Source of the DNA: Triangularia verruculosa
Taxonomy: Eukaryota > Ascomycota > Sordariomycetes > Sordariales > Podosporaceae
Direction of reading: 5' to 3'
DNA: 64,000 nt
Assembly (NCBI GenBank): GCA_033296885.1
Contig: MU863881.1
Location: forward strand, 1-64,000
The stretch's first letter is position 1; each line of letters starts with the position of its first letter. The notes beneath the pieces were generated by a model. It was given only the letters and a program-made list of their open reading frames with translations. It ran no database searches and was not told where the DNA came from. Of this stretch, positions 33,155-44,300 are shown piece after piece. A program made the translations under genes and the position numbers.

Positions 33155-33678
33155 TTGGTGTTGTCGCAGCTACCACTGAAGCGGGAGAAGGCGGGAAGCG
33201 GGGAGGAGGACGAGGAGGGGACCTGCTTAAATTCTCATGCAGTTTTCCACCTTTTCCGTCGTCCATTGCCCATTTTATGGGAAAGACGGAAATCAGGTAG
33301 CACCTACCCGCACGCCACAGAGCCAAGTCCAATGCTACACACAATCATCCGAAGCGAATCATGGCATCCTAACCGTGGTTAGGGTGTGACATGGTGCATT
33401 TCGACTGGGTGCAAATGCCAGGAAAAATAGTTACACTGCATCCTTGCGAAAAGGTCGAACCACCACGCGCTTGTTAGAGTTGGGGTTGGCAGGTGTCAGT
33501 GACCTGCCATGATCCGTTGTGTTCCATTTTCTGGTCTGTCTCGCTTGACACAAAAACCTGATATGAACATCCGAGACATGCTATCCGGGAGACGCATATT
33601 TTCCCATGCGACGAAGAACCCTCAGTCAAAATGACAGCATTGCCTTACTTTGCTTTCTGTGAGCTATACGTAGGCCCC
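33155..33678. other. Intergenic region
   Basis: 524 bp: 5' side of the DUF7924-like gene and 3' side of the metallopeptidase gene. No other feature seen. Confidence 0.4.
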
Positions 33679-35642
33679 TTACAACCTGAACCGAAATCTG
33701 TCAAACACCGCGATCCGCACACAAACCCCCCTCAGCCGAAACAAACACTCCTGCGGATAGTAGTTGTACTCCATCGCCTCCCTCGCCCTCCCGAAACCAT
33801 TCCTATCAGCATAGTTCCTGATTATCCTCGTCCACCAACTCCTCACCCCGCTATCCACCGTCCTCGCAATCGAATCTCTAAAAACAATCCTCGGCTTAAA
33901 CAGCTCCCCTCCCACCGTTCCGTCGCATACCCCATCCCTCCCGAGGTTGGTATCACCACCGTTGCACTCCCTAACTGCGCCCCCATCAAGCAGGTCCAGC
34001 AGTCCAGCCGCGACCCTCCCCTCGCTGGTCTCCATAGTATCTCTATCCGTTGCACAGCTGTAAGCCCCGTAGTCCCAACCACCGATGACCTGTCGACCAA
34101 GAAGACTGGCGGCAAAGGCAGTTGCCCATCCTTCTGTGAAGGCAAGGCCACGGTCAACGGGTGAACCGGGGCAGATAGAATGGGAGCCACCTGGAGTGGA
34201 GAGACCTCCGGAGATGGAGTACATGAAGTGATGGCCTAGCTCATGAGCGAAGTGATCCGCGCTTTGTGCGCCAACACTACCCCAGAGATCGATTTTATTC
34301 TGGCCCGGGTAGTATCTTGACCAGTCTTTGGGGTATTGAATCCCCAGCTTGGGGATGTCCCACGCTCCGACGAGCTGGTCAGCGGTTCGGTAGATGGCGT
34401 TGAATTCATGCCAGAGTCTGACCAGCTCTGGACCGAGGCTGTGGGGGATGATAGCGTCAACCGTCAGGTCATTGGCTGGAGAAATCCTGTAGGGGAGGGG
34501 GTATTCGATTCCACCTGTGCGGCCGATGTGAGATGTGCCTCGGAATTGAAGTTGGCGGTTGTCAAATGCGACGGAGACAAGGGTGATGTATTGGTCGGAG
34601 GGGAGGGAGATTGTCTTGGTGGCGCGGCCGGTGGAAGAGAGCGTCAGGGAGGTGAGCCCGTAAGTCGTGCGGGAGTCGTCGGTCATGTCTTGGATGTAAA
34701 GCCAGACCGTGGCGCCTGCCATAGGCGGAGTGGTTGCGGGGGAGGTGGAGCGGTCTTCCCAACGGACGCGGATGGTAACTTGATAGGTTTCTTTTTCACG
34801 ACGAGGGGGGCCGCCGATGGGAGTGGGTAGGAGACGCGGGGTGGTTGGGTTGGTGACATTGAAGAAGACAGGGGTAGGTTCGTCCACGTAGTCAGGGCAG
34901 TTGCAAGTTTTGTTGAAGTCGGATTGGTCTGGGATAGGGATGATGGGGATTGTTTTGTTGCGCTGGTAGAGATCGAGGAGCCAGTTGTCCCTGTTGTCAA
35001 AGTCAGTAGATAATATCAGATGGAAACAACGACGTCATACCAATACTCTGCTGGGTCTGTGAACTTGACTGCCACCCGCTCTTTCTCCTTCTCCTTTTGC
35101 CCGCCAACTACAGCCACAACTGTAAGGTACACTAAATCCTTGCCGATGGTCCTTATATCAAGAGTGCCGTTGTTGTTTCGGTGCGGGGCAACCTCGACCG
35201 ACAGCTCATAAGAGTTTCCAACCGTAGCATCTTCAAGATGAATCATCTCTTTCTGGGACACCTCACTTGCCACAACCTCTCCAGTAGCAACGACGGTTGG
35301 GTCAACATACTCGACCTGCACAGGCCTGATACCAATCGAGTACGTGAGATTCCTATTGGCATAGTTCTTCCCAACGCGGGAAAATGTCAAATCCAGAGGC
35401 AGATGAACCGCTGCACCAGACTTGCCAGCGCTGATAACAACTGGCCTGGAGGGGCGCCCGATCTTCACATTGGCGGGTGGTTGAGAGCGGACTGTAGTTT
35501 GGACAGGCCTCTCATGCTCAGTGACAAATCCAAGGACAATCCAAGCTATAAAAAGACCTAACAGACCAATCAGGGCCAGTGAACGGTGTTGGAACATGGT
35601 GGGCTTGGCGAGAATATCTTCTGGTCTGTCGTCGTGCGACAT
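33679..35642 (-). CDS. Membrane-anchored HExxH zinc metallopeptidase-like protein
   Basis: Exons 35642-35041 and 34990-33679 join in phase (W split by a 50-bp intron) to 637 residues. An alternative start 15 codons in would remove a charged leader. A single membrane segment (about 22-42, LALIGLLGLFIAWIVLGFV) makes it type II, so the bulk faces the secretory lumen or cell exterior. Residues 45-200 form a beta-rich region; a second beta-rich region (about 235-340) follows a Cys-pair CNCPDY. The catalytic part has HELGHH near residue 450 and GLAFTEGWATAF with Glu near 487, the spacing expected of a gluzincin with two His and one Glu zinc ligands. Several Cys downstream suit a disulfide-bonded exoprotein. 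I do not recognise a named MEROPS family. Proteolytic activity is inferred from the motif. Confidence 0.8.
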
Positions 35643-36247
35643 GTCGGCTCCCGCCCTTATATGTTTTCGTATCGAGCCCTTGTGCAGGAAATCGTTAGCC
35701 GCGGTCTAGAACTCAACTCCAATCCATATCGTTCAGCCGCAGCAAACTTGGTTGGCCCGAAGGAATGCGTGATAAAGAGAGGCATACGTGTGGACTAGCT
35801 GCTTTCCATCTGGTCCAATAGTGGCTCAGGCCGATGGCAGCAAACCGACAAGAGTTGCTGCGAAGGGTGCCTAAAACAAGTTTAGAGGAGACCAGATTTG
35901 CCACCGGTTTGGACTTCTCAGAGGTGGGTTCCGATCCCGCTGTCTGATTGTCCTCAGCCCTACGCTAACTTGTTCTGTGACTATCGTCGGCTTTGGAGCT
36001 GTGGCTGCATGATGGCTTCAGCTCGCGTATCTGATCCAATAAAGGGTATGGCTACATCCTTGAAACATCGGTTAGCAAAATCCGTGGCACAGGTCCGGAT
36101 TTGCTGGTCCAGTCTCATTCAAGGATGATTTGAAGTGTAAGATATCGTCAAAAAACGGTATATTGTGGTGCGTGCTGGGGTATCCAAAAATCAAGAATCA
36201 TCCTCCCTCCCATAGCTCATCAACTTCTTCCCATCCTAACTCAAATC
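35643..36247. other. Intergenic region
   Basis: 605 bp upstream of the metallopeptidase gene and downstream of the GPI-protein gene. Nothing recognised. Confidence 0.4.
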
Positions 36248-37039
36248 TCATATCCTGAAGAGAATCCAAAAAGAAATCAAGCCCAAGGCCATCGTCATGC
36301 TTCCCCCAGAGCCCCTGAGTATCCCGGCGAGGTTCTGTTGCTTTTGGCTAGTGGCTGCCTGGCTCACGGCTACAACCTGACCGGTCGATGCCAGCACTTT
36401 CTTTCCAGTGGTGTATTGAATGTTATAGACAGGTGCAGTGGTCAAGGCAACCGGAGTGCCTAGTCCGTTCGGGCAGTTGGCTTGGTTGGCTGTTGGCCAG
36501 TCGAGGTCGCATGATTCGTCATGCCCCCACGAGCAGATGGGATCCAAAATGTTGTAAAGAACGTGGTTTTTTCCAACCCAAGTATCCTTCTCGAGGCAGC
36601 TAGCGAGAAAGTTCATGCTGTTTGCGGCGCTGAGAGGAAGCTTCCCGTTCGGGGTGTGAATCAGCTCGGAGCAGTCGGATGCTGGCAATTCCTCAAACTC
36701 CATCGGTGTTGCGCCGCCGGCTGTTGGCTTCTCTGTCGCTGGATACCCAGAGTAAAGATAATTCCAAGCGTCGTAGCTGACATCATATGCGCCCTCGCTC
36801 TGATCGATGCGCAGAAGCTTGACCTTCCTTCCCTCATAACTGAGTGAAATGCAGAGGTTGTTGCAGTCGACTGAGCCGGGCCAGTAGGCGATGCGATTGG
36901 TGTCCACCTTGCAGCCCAAAACTCCAACTGAAGAAGAATAACTCTCGTGTGGTGTCGCCCATACGGTTCCTTTGGCCGCGCGCGCTGTTGTGGCGGCGGC
37001 GATAAGAAGCGAAGTGAAATGAATGACCTGGTGCATCAT
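36248..37039 (-). CDS. Secreted, probably GPI-anchored Cys-containing fungal protein
   Basis: The frame is open from 37195, but ATGs at 37039 and 37036 fit best because an N-terminal signal peptide (HFTSLLIAAATTARA) then follows directly; about 263 residues. The mature part carries paired Cys residues (VLGCK, VDCNNLC, SDC, LASC, ICSW, SCDLDW, NCPNG) and the segments RIAYWPGSVDCNN, LLRIDQSEGAYDVSYDAWNYL and LPLSAANSMNFLASC. I recognise this pattern as a conserved fungal cell-wall or secreted family with a double-psi beta-barrel-like look, but its role is unknown. The C-terminus is Ser/Gly-rich and ends in a hydrophobic tail (MTMALGLISFWILFRI), the signature of a GPI-attachment signal. A cell-surface location is inferred. 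Confidence 0.8.
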   Translation of the reverse strand: MMHQVIHFTSLLIAAATTARAAKGTVWATPHESYSSSVGVLGCKVDTNRIAYWPGSVDCNNLCISLSYEGRKVKLLRIDQSEGAYDVSYDAWNYLYSGYPATEKPTAGGATPMEFEELPASDCSELIHTPNGKLPLSAANSMNFLASCLEKDTWVGKNHVLYNILDPICSWGHDESCDLDWPTANQANCPNGLGTPVALTTAPVYNIQYTTGKKVLASTGQVVAVSQAATSQKQQNLAGILRGSGGSMTMALGLISFWILFRI

Positions 37040-37518
37040 GGTGACTGAATGTGGCTGAAAGGAACGTGTTTTGGTATGTACATACAGTATGTATGTAAGT
37101 GAGGTTAAATGAATGTGTTTGTATGTATCATGGTCAAGAATGAAGCGAATGTCAAGCCAACATGGCGGTAAATCGTCACCAGCTCGGGAGTCCAAAAGCG
37201 ACGATGAGAACTGAAGGTCATCGACGTCGGGCTCACAGGAGAGAAAAAACAGGACACGCGCCGCCCGGCGTCAGGAACCAAAAACCAACGCCCTCTGTGA
37301 GATTAAAGTCGACCGTTTGGGATTAGCCTGGAGAATGTGGGGTGCGCTAATTGGCCCAACGGTGACAAGCGAGATCCACAGGGGTTTGTCCCCCGGACAT
37401 TGGATGGGGCACGCGGGGTCTGGCCCACCTCTGCAAGTGATTTCCGAGCAGCCGACAAGCAGGTGGGTTAGGGTTCAACGCTGATCTTCTTCTGCCAGTT
37501 CCTGTTGGTGATCACTGA
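37040..37518. other. Intergenic region
   Basis: About 480 bp between two minus-strand genes; promoter of the GPI-protein gene expected near 37040-37250. Short tandem-like catacatacagtatgtatg around 37075-37100. Confidence 0.35.
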
Positions 37519-38634
37519 TCAGATCTCCTCGGGCATGTCATAAGTTTGCCTCCTCTCCTCCAGTCTTCTTGGTAGCGGTGGCACTGACACAACTTCAGTA
37601 GCTTCCATAGCACCACCTCGAAACGAGTAGGTGAATGTCCAGCCGGAACCCGCGCCACCATGTTCGCCCTTGTTGTTGACCACGACAATTCCGCTTGACA
37701 TGTTAGGATACTTGCGCAACATCCTTGCGACAGAATCCTCGGCCGCGCCTTGCGGGCTCATTCCTTGTCTCAAGTTCTCCACAGCTTGATAGCAAGGCAA
37801 GAAGCGCATCATGATATCTCCGTCCCCAGTGGCTCCACATCCACCGACCTCTCCATCGACATATGAACCGCTCCCAACAATCGGCCCATCTCCAACTCTT
37901 CCCGGAACCTTGTGTGAGGCTCCATTCGTCGAGGTCCCTGCCGCCATGACACCTGACTCGTGGATCACAACCATGGAAATGGTGTCGTGTGAAGCAGCGC
38001 CCTCGTCCTCCATCACTGATCTGATCAATGTCTGCTGCTCAATATCAGGCAAGGGTGTATATGGGCCACAAGAAGTGTTGGGATCAGGCGCAACATTCAG
38101 CCTGTAGTTTGACTGGCAGTTGGCCCTCTTCCAAGCCTCACACTTCTCCCTACTTGCCTCCGTCGTCAAGTCTTGTTCCTTGAAGCCATTCTCAGTAGCA
38201 AAGTTGGTAGCCAAGTCCCCAACGAGAAGGGAATGCCTCGTATACTCCAATACGGCACGCGCAACGCCAATCGCATCCTTAATCCTCCGCAAGCCGGCCA
38301 CGGCACCCGTCTTCATCGTGGTTCCGTCCATGATCATAGCGTCCAGGGTCGTCTCGCAGGATTCATCTGGTGACCCGCCATATCCCACAGTGGTATCGCA
38401 TTGGTTCTTCTCACATGTCGCACATCCAATTTCCACTCCATCCAAGGCGGAGGTGTTTCTGTTGGCGATGAGGGCATGATATGCTGCGTCCGTGGCCGCT
38501 GTGAAGGCGCCGCCCCACGTGTTGATAACAAACGGGAATCCTGGACTTCGGGATGCAGAAACAGATGTTGAGGCGGCTGAAAGAGCTAACAGAAGGATTA
38601 CCTTGGAGGCGCGAAGAGGATTTCGAGGCGCCAT
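37519..38634 (-). CDS. N4-(beta-N-acetylglucosaminyl)-L-asparaginase (glycosylasparaginase)
   Basis: Single exon, 371 residues from ATG at 38634. A signal peptide (about 1-27) leads to FPFVINTWGGAF, the typical start of Ntn-hydrolase asparaginases. The self-cleavage site reads SHDTISMV, where Thr becomes the N-terminal nucleophile of the beta chain after autoproteolysis. Downstream GRVGDGPIVGSGSYVD and GATGDGDIMMRF are substrate-pocket motifs, so the active site looks complete. The enzyme cleaves the GlcNAc-Asn link in glycopeptides, acting in the vacuole/lysosome or outside the cell. Length matches the human and fungal enzymes. Six or more Cys in the alpha region fit disulfides. It is upstream of, and co-directional with, the GPI-protein gene, with no evident link. 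Confidence 0.95.
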   Translation of the reverse strand: MAPRNPLRASKVILLLALSAASTSVSASRSPGFPFVINTWGGAFTAATDAAYHALIANRNTSALDGVEIGCATCEKNQCDTTVGYGGSPDESCETTLDAMIMDGTTMKTGAVAGLRRIKDAIGVARAVLEYTRHSLLVGDLATNFATENGFKEQDLTTEASREKCEAWKRANCQSNYRLNVAPDPNTSCGPYTPLPDIEQQTLIRSVMEDEGAASHDTISMVVIHESGVMAAGTSTNGASHKVPGRVGDGPIVGSGSYVDGEVGGCGATGDGDIMMRFLPCYQAVENLRQGMSPQGAAEDSVARMLRKYPNMSSGIVVVNNKGEHGGAGSGWTFTYSFRGGAMEATEVVSVPPLPRRLEERRQTYDMPEEI

Positions 38635-39102
38635 AGCATAAACCTAAGATGGGAAAGAATGAGGAGCTCTCAAGCTCAGGATGGGGGAAGAAGATCGATA
38701 AGGAAGGTGGCTCTGGATAAATGGACAAGTGGTCCGTGCCGCCCTTTGTCACCTGGCCAGCAGTAAGAAAACAAAGCTCAGGGGGATCGCTTGACCCTAA
38801 CCCTCACTCTCAGTACTTTGTTGAGAGGACGTGAAGGTTAAAAAGCAAGCAAAGAAAATCAAGTCACGATGAAAACACGAGTTTATGGTCAATAGGAGTA
38901 AAGGTCTACGAGGTACAATTCTCGAGGTTTATCATTGTCCTGCAGAAGCCACAAAGTCCGTCTCCGAACACCATCTGAGCGCCCCGGGCAACTTTGGTAA
39001 CACCGATAGAAAGTGGCCTAAGTCATGAATGCTGTTTGTGGCGTCGTGATGCTATGATCATACAAAGATTCAGCCTTTGCCTGAACTTATCTTCCCACCC
39101 TC
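38635..39102. other. Intergenic region
   Basis: 468 bp between two minus-strand genes, with the promoter of the glycosylasparaginase gene at its left side. Nothing recognised. Confidence 0.35.
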
Positions 39103-39605
39103 CTAGTTGACAATATCCTTGATGAAGAAGTAACCCCCAAGCAGCAAAAAGCCACCCAACAAAGCAAGGACCATCATCAAAGCCACCACCATGTTGGCAT
39201 GAGCTTGTTCCTTGTGGCTCCGCACCAGACCGACGCAGCCCTCGGCCTCCTTCATGAAGTTGGCAACATTCTCATTCCAAGCCTCGGTGTGCTGGCCAGG
39301 CTGGAAGTTCATCATGTCGGCAATGAGGGCCAGCTGATTGGCAGTGCGATTCATCTTCTCAAGCTGGTGGTTCAGTTGTTCATTGAATGGCTGGGACAAA
39401 GTGATAGTCTGCTTGATGATAACATGTTAACTATCTGTGTGATCAAAGGGCCTCGAAATGAGGAGGACAGCTTACCCGATAGGACATAGGCTGCGACTTC
39501 TCGCCCTGGCTATTGGTAAAGTCCGCCTGGGAAATGTTAGTCGGATGACTGTGGACTAGCGACAGAAGAGATAGCCTTGTGAACGGTGGGTACGCGACTT
39601 ACCAT
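39103..39605 (-). CDS. Small coiled-coil tail-anchored protein with an intron directly after ATG
   Basis: Exon 1 is only the start codon (39605-39603), followed by GTAAGT. Exon 2 (39526-39476) encodes ADFTNSQGEKSQPMSYR, exon 3 (39411-39103) the rest; together 120 residues in phase. The exon-3 acceptor could be CAAG or the CAG three bases on. The middle (about 30-90) is a heptad-like helix with NEQLNHQLEKMNRTANQL, and the C-terminus is a single strong membrane segment (MVVALMMVLALLGGFLLLGGYFF) ending in a short polar tail, so a tail-anchored protein facing the cytosol is inferred. The family is not recognised. A second gene in this window, at 58691-59267, shares the ATG-then-intron design and small size. 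Confidence 0.8.
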
Positions 39606-41364
39606 TTTGATGCTGCGATGGAATCTCAAATTTACTCTTGATTAGAATTTGAGGATAGAAGCAGCGTTGGGGTTGAGTAGGTATGATGGAGAGTCGAAGA
39701 CAGGCAATGAAGAGGCGAAAGGAGGTAACACTGTGAACTTGGTGATTGATGCAGGTATTTCGGATTATTTTGGTTATAGTCTGAAATCAGGTAGTTGTCG
39801 CGGCTCGGGAGTTCTGAGTAAGGTACCTTACCTAGGTTTGGGTGAAAGGTGCAAGAACTTAAGCAGTGGTAGTAGACCCATAGTTAATGGGAAGGGCGGC
39901 GATTCACTAGGGATCCGCATGAGCTTTGGCCAACTGCCTTGCGTGTTATTCACTTGAAAGTGTGGAGGCAGTGCTCCTATGTAGACGAACTCCTGTCTGG
40001 TTTCTCCAAGCCTGGCCACGGGTCCATGGATGGGCAGTAAAGGTGCAATGCCTATCCAGGAGTATTATTCATGTATGTCGCATGCGGCATAGCATGTCTG
40101 GTGTTCTGCTCAAAATTGGGCTACGTGACAGACTAGGTATGTTTGCCGGCCGAAGCAACTTATAGTCACATATATTCTGGTTGAGCGTTGTGATTGCTAT
40201 GATGGTACATGGGGTACCTGCTTTAGTTCATTGCATTGTCCATTGTTTGTTGCGAGGATTTAACTATTAAGGGAACGATGATGGTGGCTTCTGCTGTGAT
40301 ATTGGAGCCTGCTAAGACTTAAGAGACAGCTTGTTTTTGCCCATCCCTTCATTCCTGACTACCACATTCATGTTGCATCACATACACCAAGAGATGACTG
40401 TGAAGAACACCCAGACTATCAGTTCGAGGGAAATCCAATGCTGATTCTGGAAGACATACTGCCAAAAATTGAGGAAGATTTCTCTTCCCATTTTTACATT
40501 CACTCCCCCCTATCTTCCAATGGCCTCAGGCGCATAAGCGCCAACAGAAAATAAAACTTGAAAATAAAAACGGGGCGGCAAAAATAAATTTCGGGATTCT
40601 AATGCCAATGAGGCATACATAGAGAATACATTCCCAAAATACATAATAGTTAACTACCCAATTCTACTCTTTTGACTAGATAGGTATTAATTTTACCAGC
40701 CCGTTTTTATAATCGTACTATACTACCTTAAGTTACACCTTTATTAAAGATTCGGCTGAGTTTATTAATCCTTACGGTACAGCGGAACTCCTTAACTTAG
40801 CTTTACTGCGTATTAAATAAATATAAAGTTATTTACTTCCTCGAGCCTAACTATAGATCTTAGATCCTCGAACTTTTACCTTTTTAAATTTATCGACTTC
40901 TTATACGTTTAATAAGACGGCGATACTTACTATATAATAACGAAGAGCCTATACCTAAAAAAACTACTAAAGAAATACTAATAAAATCTTATACAGACTA
41001 ATTATATCCCTACGGTAATTAAACACCTTAATTAAAGAGTATATGACCTCAGTTTAATACTAATCCACTAGTTCTAAACCTCTATAGTAAATTAACTGGA
41101 GCATATAACATTATACCTCCTTCGAACTACTATTAGGCCCAATTACTATTGCTATAAGCTTATTTTACATTATCGACTTATTTGTCGTTTTGGAAGAAGC
41201 TACACACCATAATATTGCCACTTAAACGGGGAGATATATATCGTCTTTATAGTATTGAAAATATAAGAAATTATTTGTTCTATAAATATACTTAGTCCTC
41301 CACACCCCTTTAGTAGTAAACGAGAAAAAAAATATAAGAAAGAAAGAAGCCGAAGGTTGAAATG
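39606..41364. other. Intergenic, passing into an AT-rich relic
   Basis: From 39606 to about 40560 the sequence is of ordinary composition without a gene. From about 40600 to 41340 it becomes sharply AT-rich and TA-rich, stop-laden and without motifs, like a RIP-eroded transposon copy. This relic abuts the 3' end of the NLR gene. Confidence 0.55.
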
Positions 41365-44300
41365 TCAAATATCTCGAGAGAATGAGAATATTATAACACG
41401 TCCTGAGGAACAGCCAAGGACCATTTTGCGCCCTTGCATGGCAGAAGCGCTTGCATGATATTCCGGTGGCAACCATAATACGTTCTGGTTATTACAAGTA
41501 ATCCAGCGGTCGTCTTGTCCTAAACCATACGAATAACACACCGGACTACTTAGCTGATTTGGACTTTCCATGGTAGCCGTGGCTATTTGGATACGCCCGA
41601 TATTCGTGTTGATGCAAGCGTTGGCATGGTCGAACGATACATGGGTAGCAGTTGAACCAACATTTAACGTCTGTGTGTAGGTCCCCGTGCAGGTCCCCGA
41701 TGCCGCATCCCATATCTTGATGGTGTTGTCGGTCGAGCTCGATGCCACGCGCTGGCCGTCCGGCGAGAACGCGACCGACCGGACCCAGCTGCCATGGCCC
41801 TCTAAAGTCTGTGTGCAGGTCCCCGATGCCGCATCCCAGATCTTGATGGTCTTGTCGGTCGAGCCCGATGCCACGCGCNNNNNNNNNNNNNNNNNNNNNN
41901 NNNNNNNNNNNNNNNNNNNNNNNNNNNNNNNNNNNNNNNNNNNNNNNNNNNNNNNNNNNNNNNNNNNNNNNNNNNAGGTCCCCGATGCCGCATCCCAGAT
42001 CTTGATGGTCTTGTCGGTCGAGCCCGATGCCACGCGCTGGCCGTCCGGCGAGAACGCGACCGACCAGACCCTGTAGCTATGGCCCTCTAACGTCTGTGTG
42101 CAGATCCCCGATGCCGCATCCCAGATCTTGATGGTCTTGTCGTCCGAGCCCGATGCCACGCGCTGGCCGTCCGGCGAGAACGCGACCGACCGGACCCAGT
42201 CGCTATGGCCCTCTAACGTCTGTGTACAGGCATTCCATTGCATTTCTACAACTGGTCCCGTACTAAGCCATCCAGGCTTTTCTTCCTTGAAGATTTTCTT
42301 TACTAAGCTGCCAGTTGGTGCAAATACAAGGGCTGATGCATACGCTTGAAGAGGGGCTTGCTCTATTATCCATCTGTAGGCTAGAGCAAACCGGTGTGCA
42401 TCGCGAACAAAACTTGTTAACTGCCCCCGATTCTCGCGTCCCTGTAGTAATTTTAGTCTAGTTTTCCAGTATTTAATAGTTCAGTGCTTACTAGCAGGCC
42501 CTCGAGCCGCCCTATAGCAATGACTCCACCCGACATTATACGGAGAAGACTCAGAGCTTCAAGCCAGTAAAGGTAGCTCCGACGCAGAAACCTGTCAATG
42601 GACTCGACCTCATCGCGGGTGGGGTCGCATTCACTCAGATGGTCAATCCAATATACACACGAATACCGCGCTGCAGCTAGCGGATCTGGATTGGGCTGCT
42701 TAACTTGGTCGATGGGGAATCCAGGAGCGCTGAGGCCGTAGATGTCACGACGCAGTGTATTGGCCATGATTTGTAGAGATCGCGAGAAGATGGAGTGGTG
42801 TGTATTTTGTACCCCAGAAGGGAAGATCTCCTGAGATGCCTCTTGCACTAAGAAGTCCTTGGCGGACTGATGCACGAAGGCGATGGTGTGTTCACGGAGA
42901 GTGAGAAACGAACCGCAGAGCCCTACAATCTCCGCTAGAGCTTCGTAATTGCGAGAGATACCAAGGGGTACATCGACCAAAGCCGTCAGTTCGTCCAACG
43001 TAATCGGCCGGCGCACAACTGAGATAACAGCTAGGATAATTTTGCAGAGCTCGGCATCCTCGGAATCGCAGATCTGTTTCATCATCCGCCGATAGAGCGC
43101 GTTGAGCCCGGGTGGGAACGCCGTCAGCTTTCTTTGAGCCTTCCAACCTGGGACCTTAGCGAGTTCTTGACAGACTAGGGCCACCCAGAGGAAAGTGTCG
43201 TATGCGTTCGACGACAAGTAGGCCCGGACAGCGTCTCGCGTGTCGTTATCATACTGGTTTTGTTTCGCTAACAAATCGACTTTGGACTGGATATAATTGG
43301 CAACAGCCGCAGACACGGATTCTTCGTTCAACTCAAGACATAGTCTTACTTTCTGTGTCGCATCGAGAAGATCCTTCTCGATATTCGGCCAGTTGCGACT
43401 GGATACGATCCACTTAATATTCGAGTATGTCGATGACGTCTTGGCGATAAAGTTGAGGAGTCGGCTCAAATCTCCGGTACACTCGTCGAGCGCGTCAATG
43501 ACCAGGTAGGTGCTTTGAAGGTACGGATCCTCGAGAATGCTGGTGAAGATCTTCGACAGCGCCTCCCAAGCATTTGCATCCTCGAAGAGTTGCTTCCCCG
43601 CCTGATCGTACCTTTGCCGTACGTGCGAGATGAGCGATGGCTGGTGGCTGACAAGAAGGAATATCAGGCCGCGAAGGACAGCCGTAGCGTTATTTATACG
43701 CGCATCAGTAGCTTGGCAGAAGAAGAACGAGACAATCGTAGTGTTAGGGATCGACTTTGTCAACTCGTCGATGATTCCGCAGAGCAGCATCGTCTTGCCC
43801 TTGCCGGGGTCGCCCTTGATCCAGAGCAACCGGCTGTCTTGGTTGTTGCGCCATTGCCTGAAATCGTCGTTGTCGAGGACCCAGCAGTACGAGCCTGTCA
43901 GAAGGCCGCCTTTGGCGTGCTCGATACGGCTCTTATCGTCATGCGGATCGGTTATTCGGAGACCTTGCAGACAGGCATAGTCCTGGGGATCCGTTATATG
44001 CTGGCTGATCTTCTGAAGAACGCCTAATTGTTGTCGAGAGACTTCGATATGTTCCTGCACCTTGGCAAGCAAGTTGTTAAGGGCTATGCGTGATTCCTCT
44101 GCTCTCCCAGCAAGATCCCTCAACACCTGAAGACGGCTAGCAGACATAGTCGTCTCAAACCTCGAAACTAGCGCCGCGTCGGTATCCTTGATGTACTGCA
44201 GCTTCTGATCCCAGCCGTCGTAGTTGATGGCTCCTCGGAAGAAGTTCTTGGTTTGAGTGCGGTAGAACCGAATGACGCTCTGTACTTGAAAGTCGATGAT

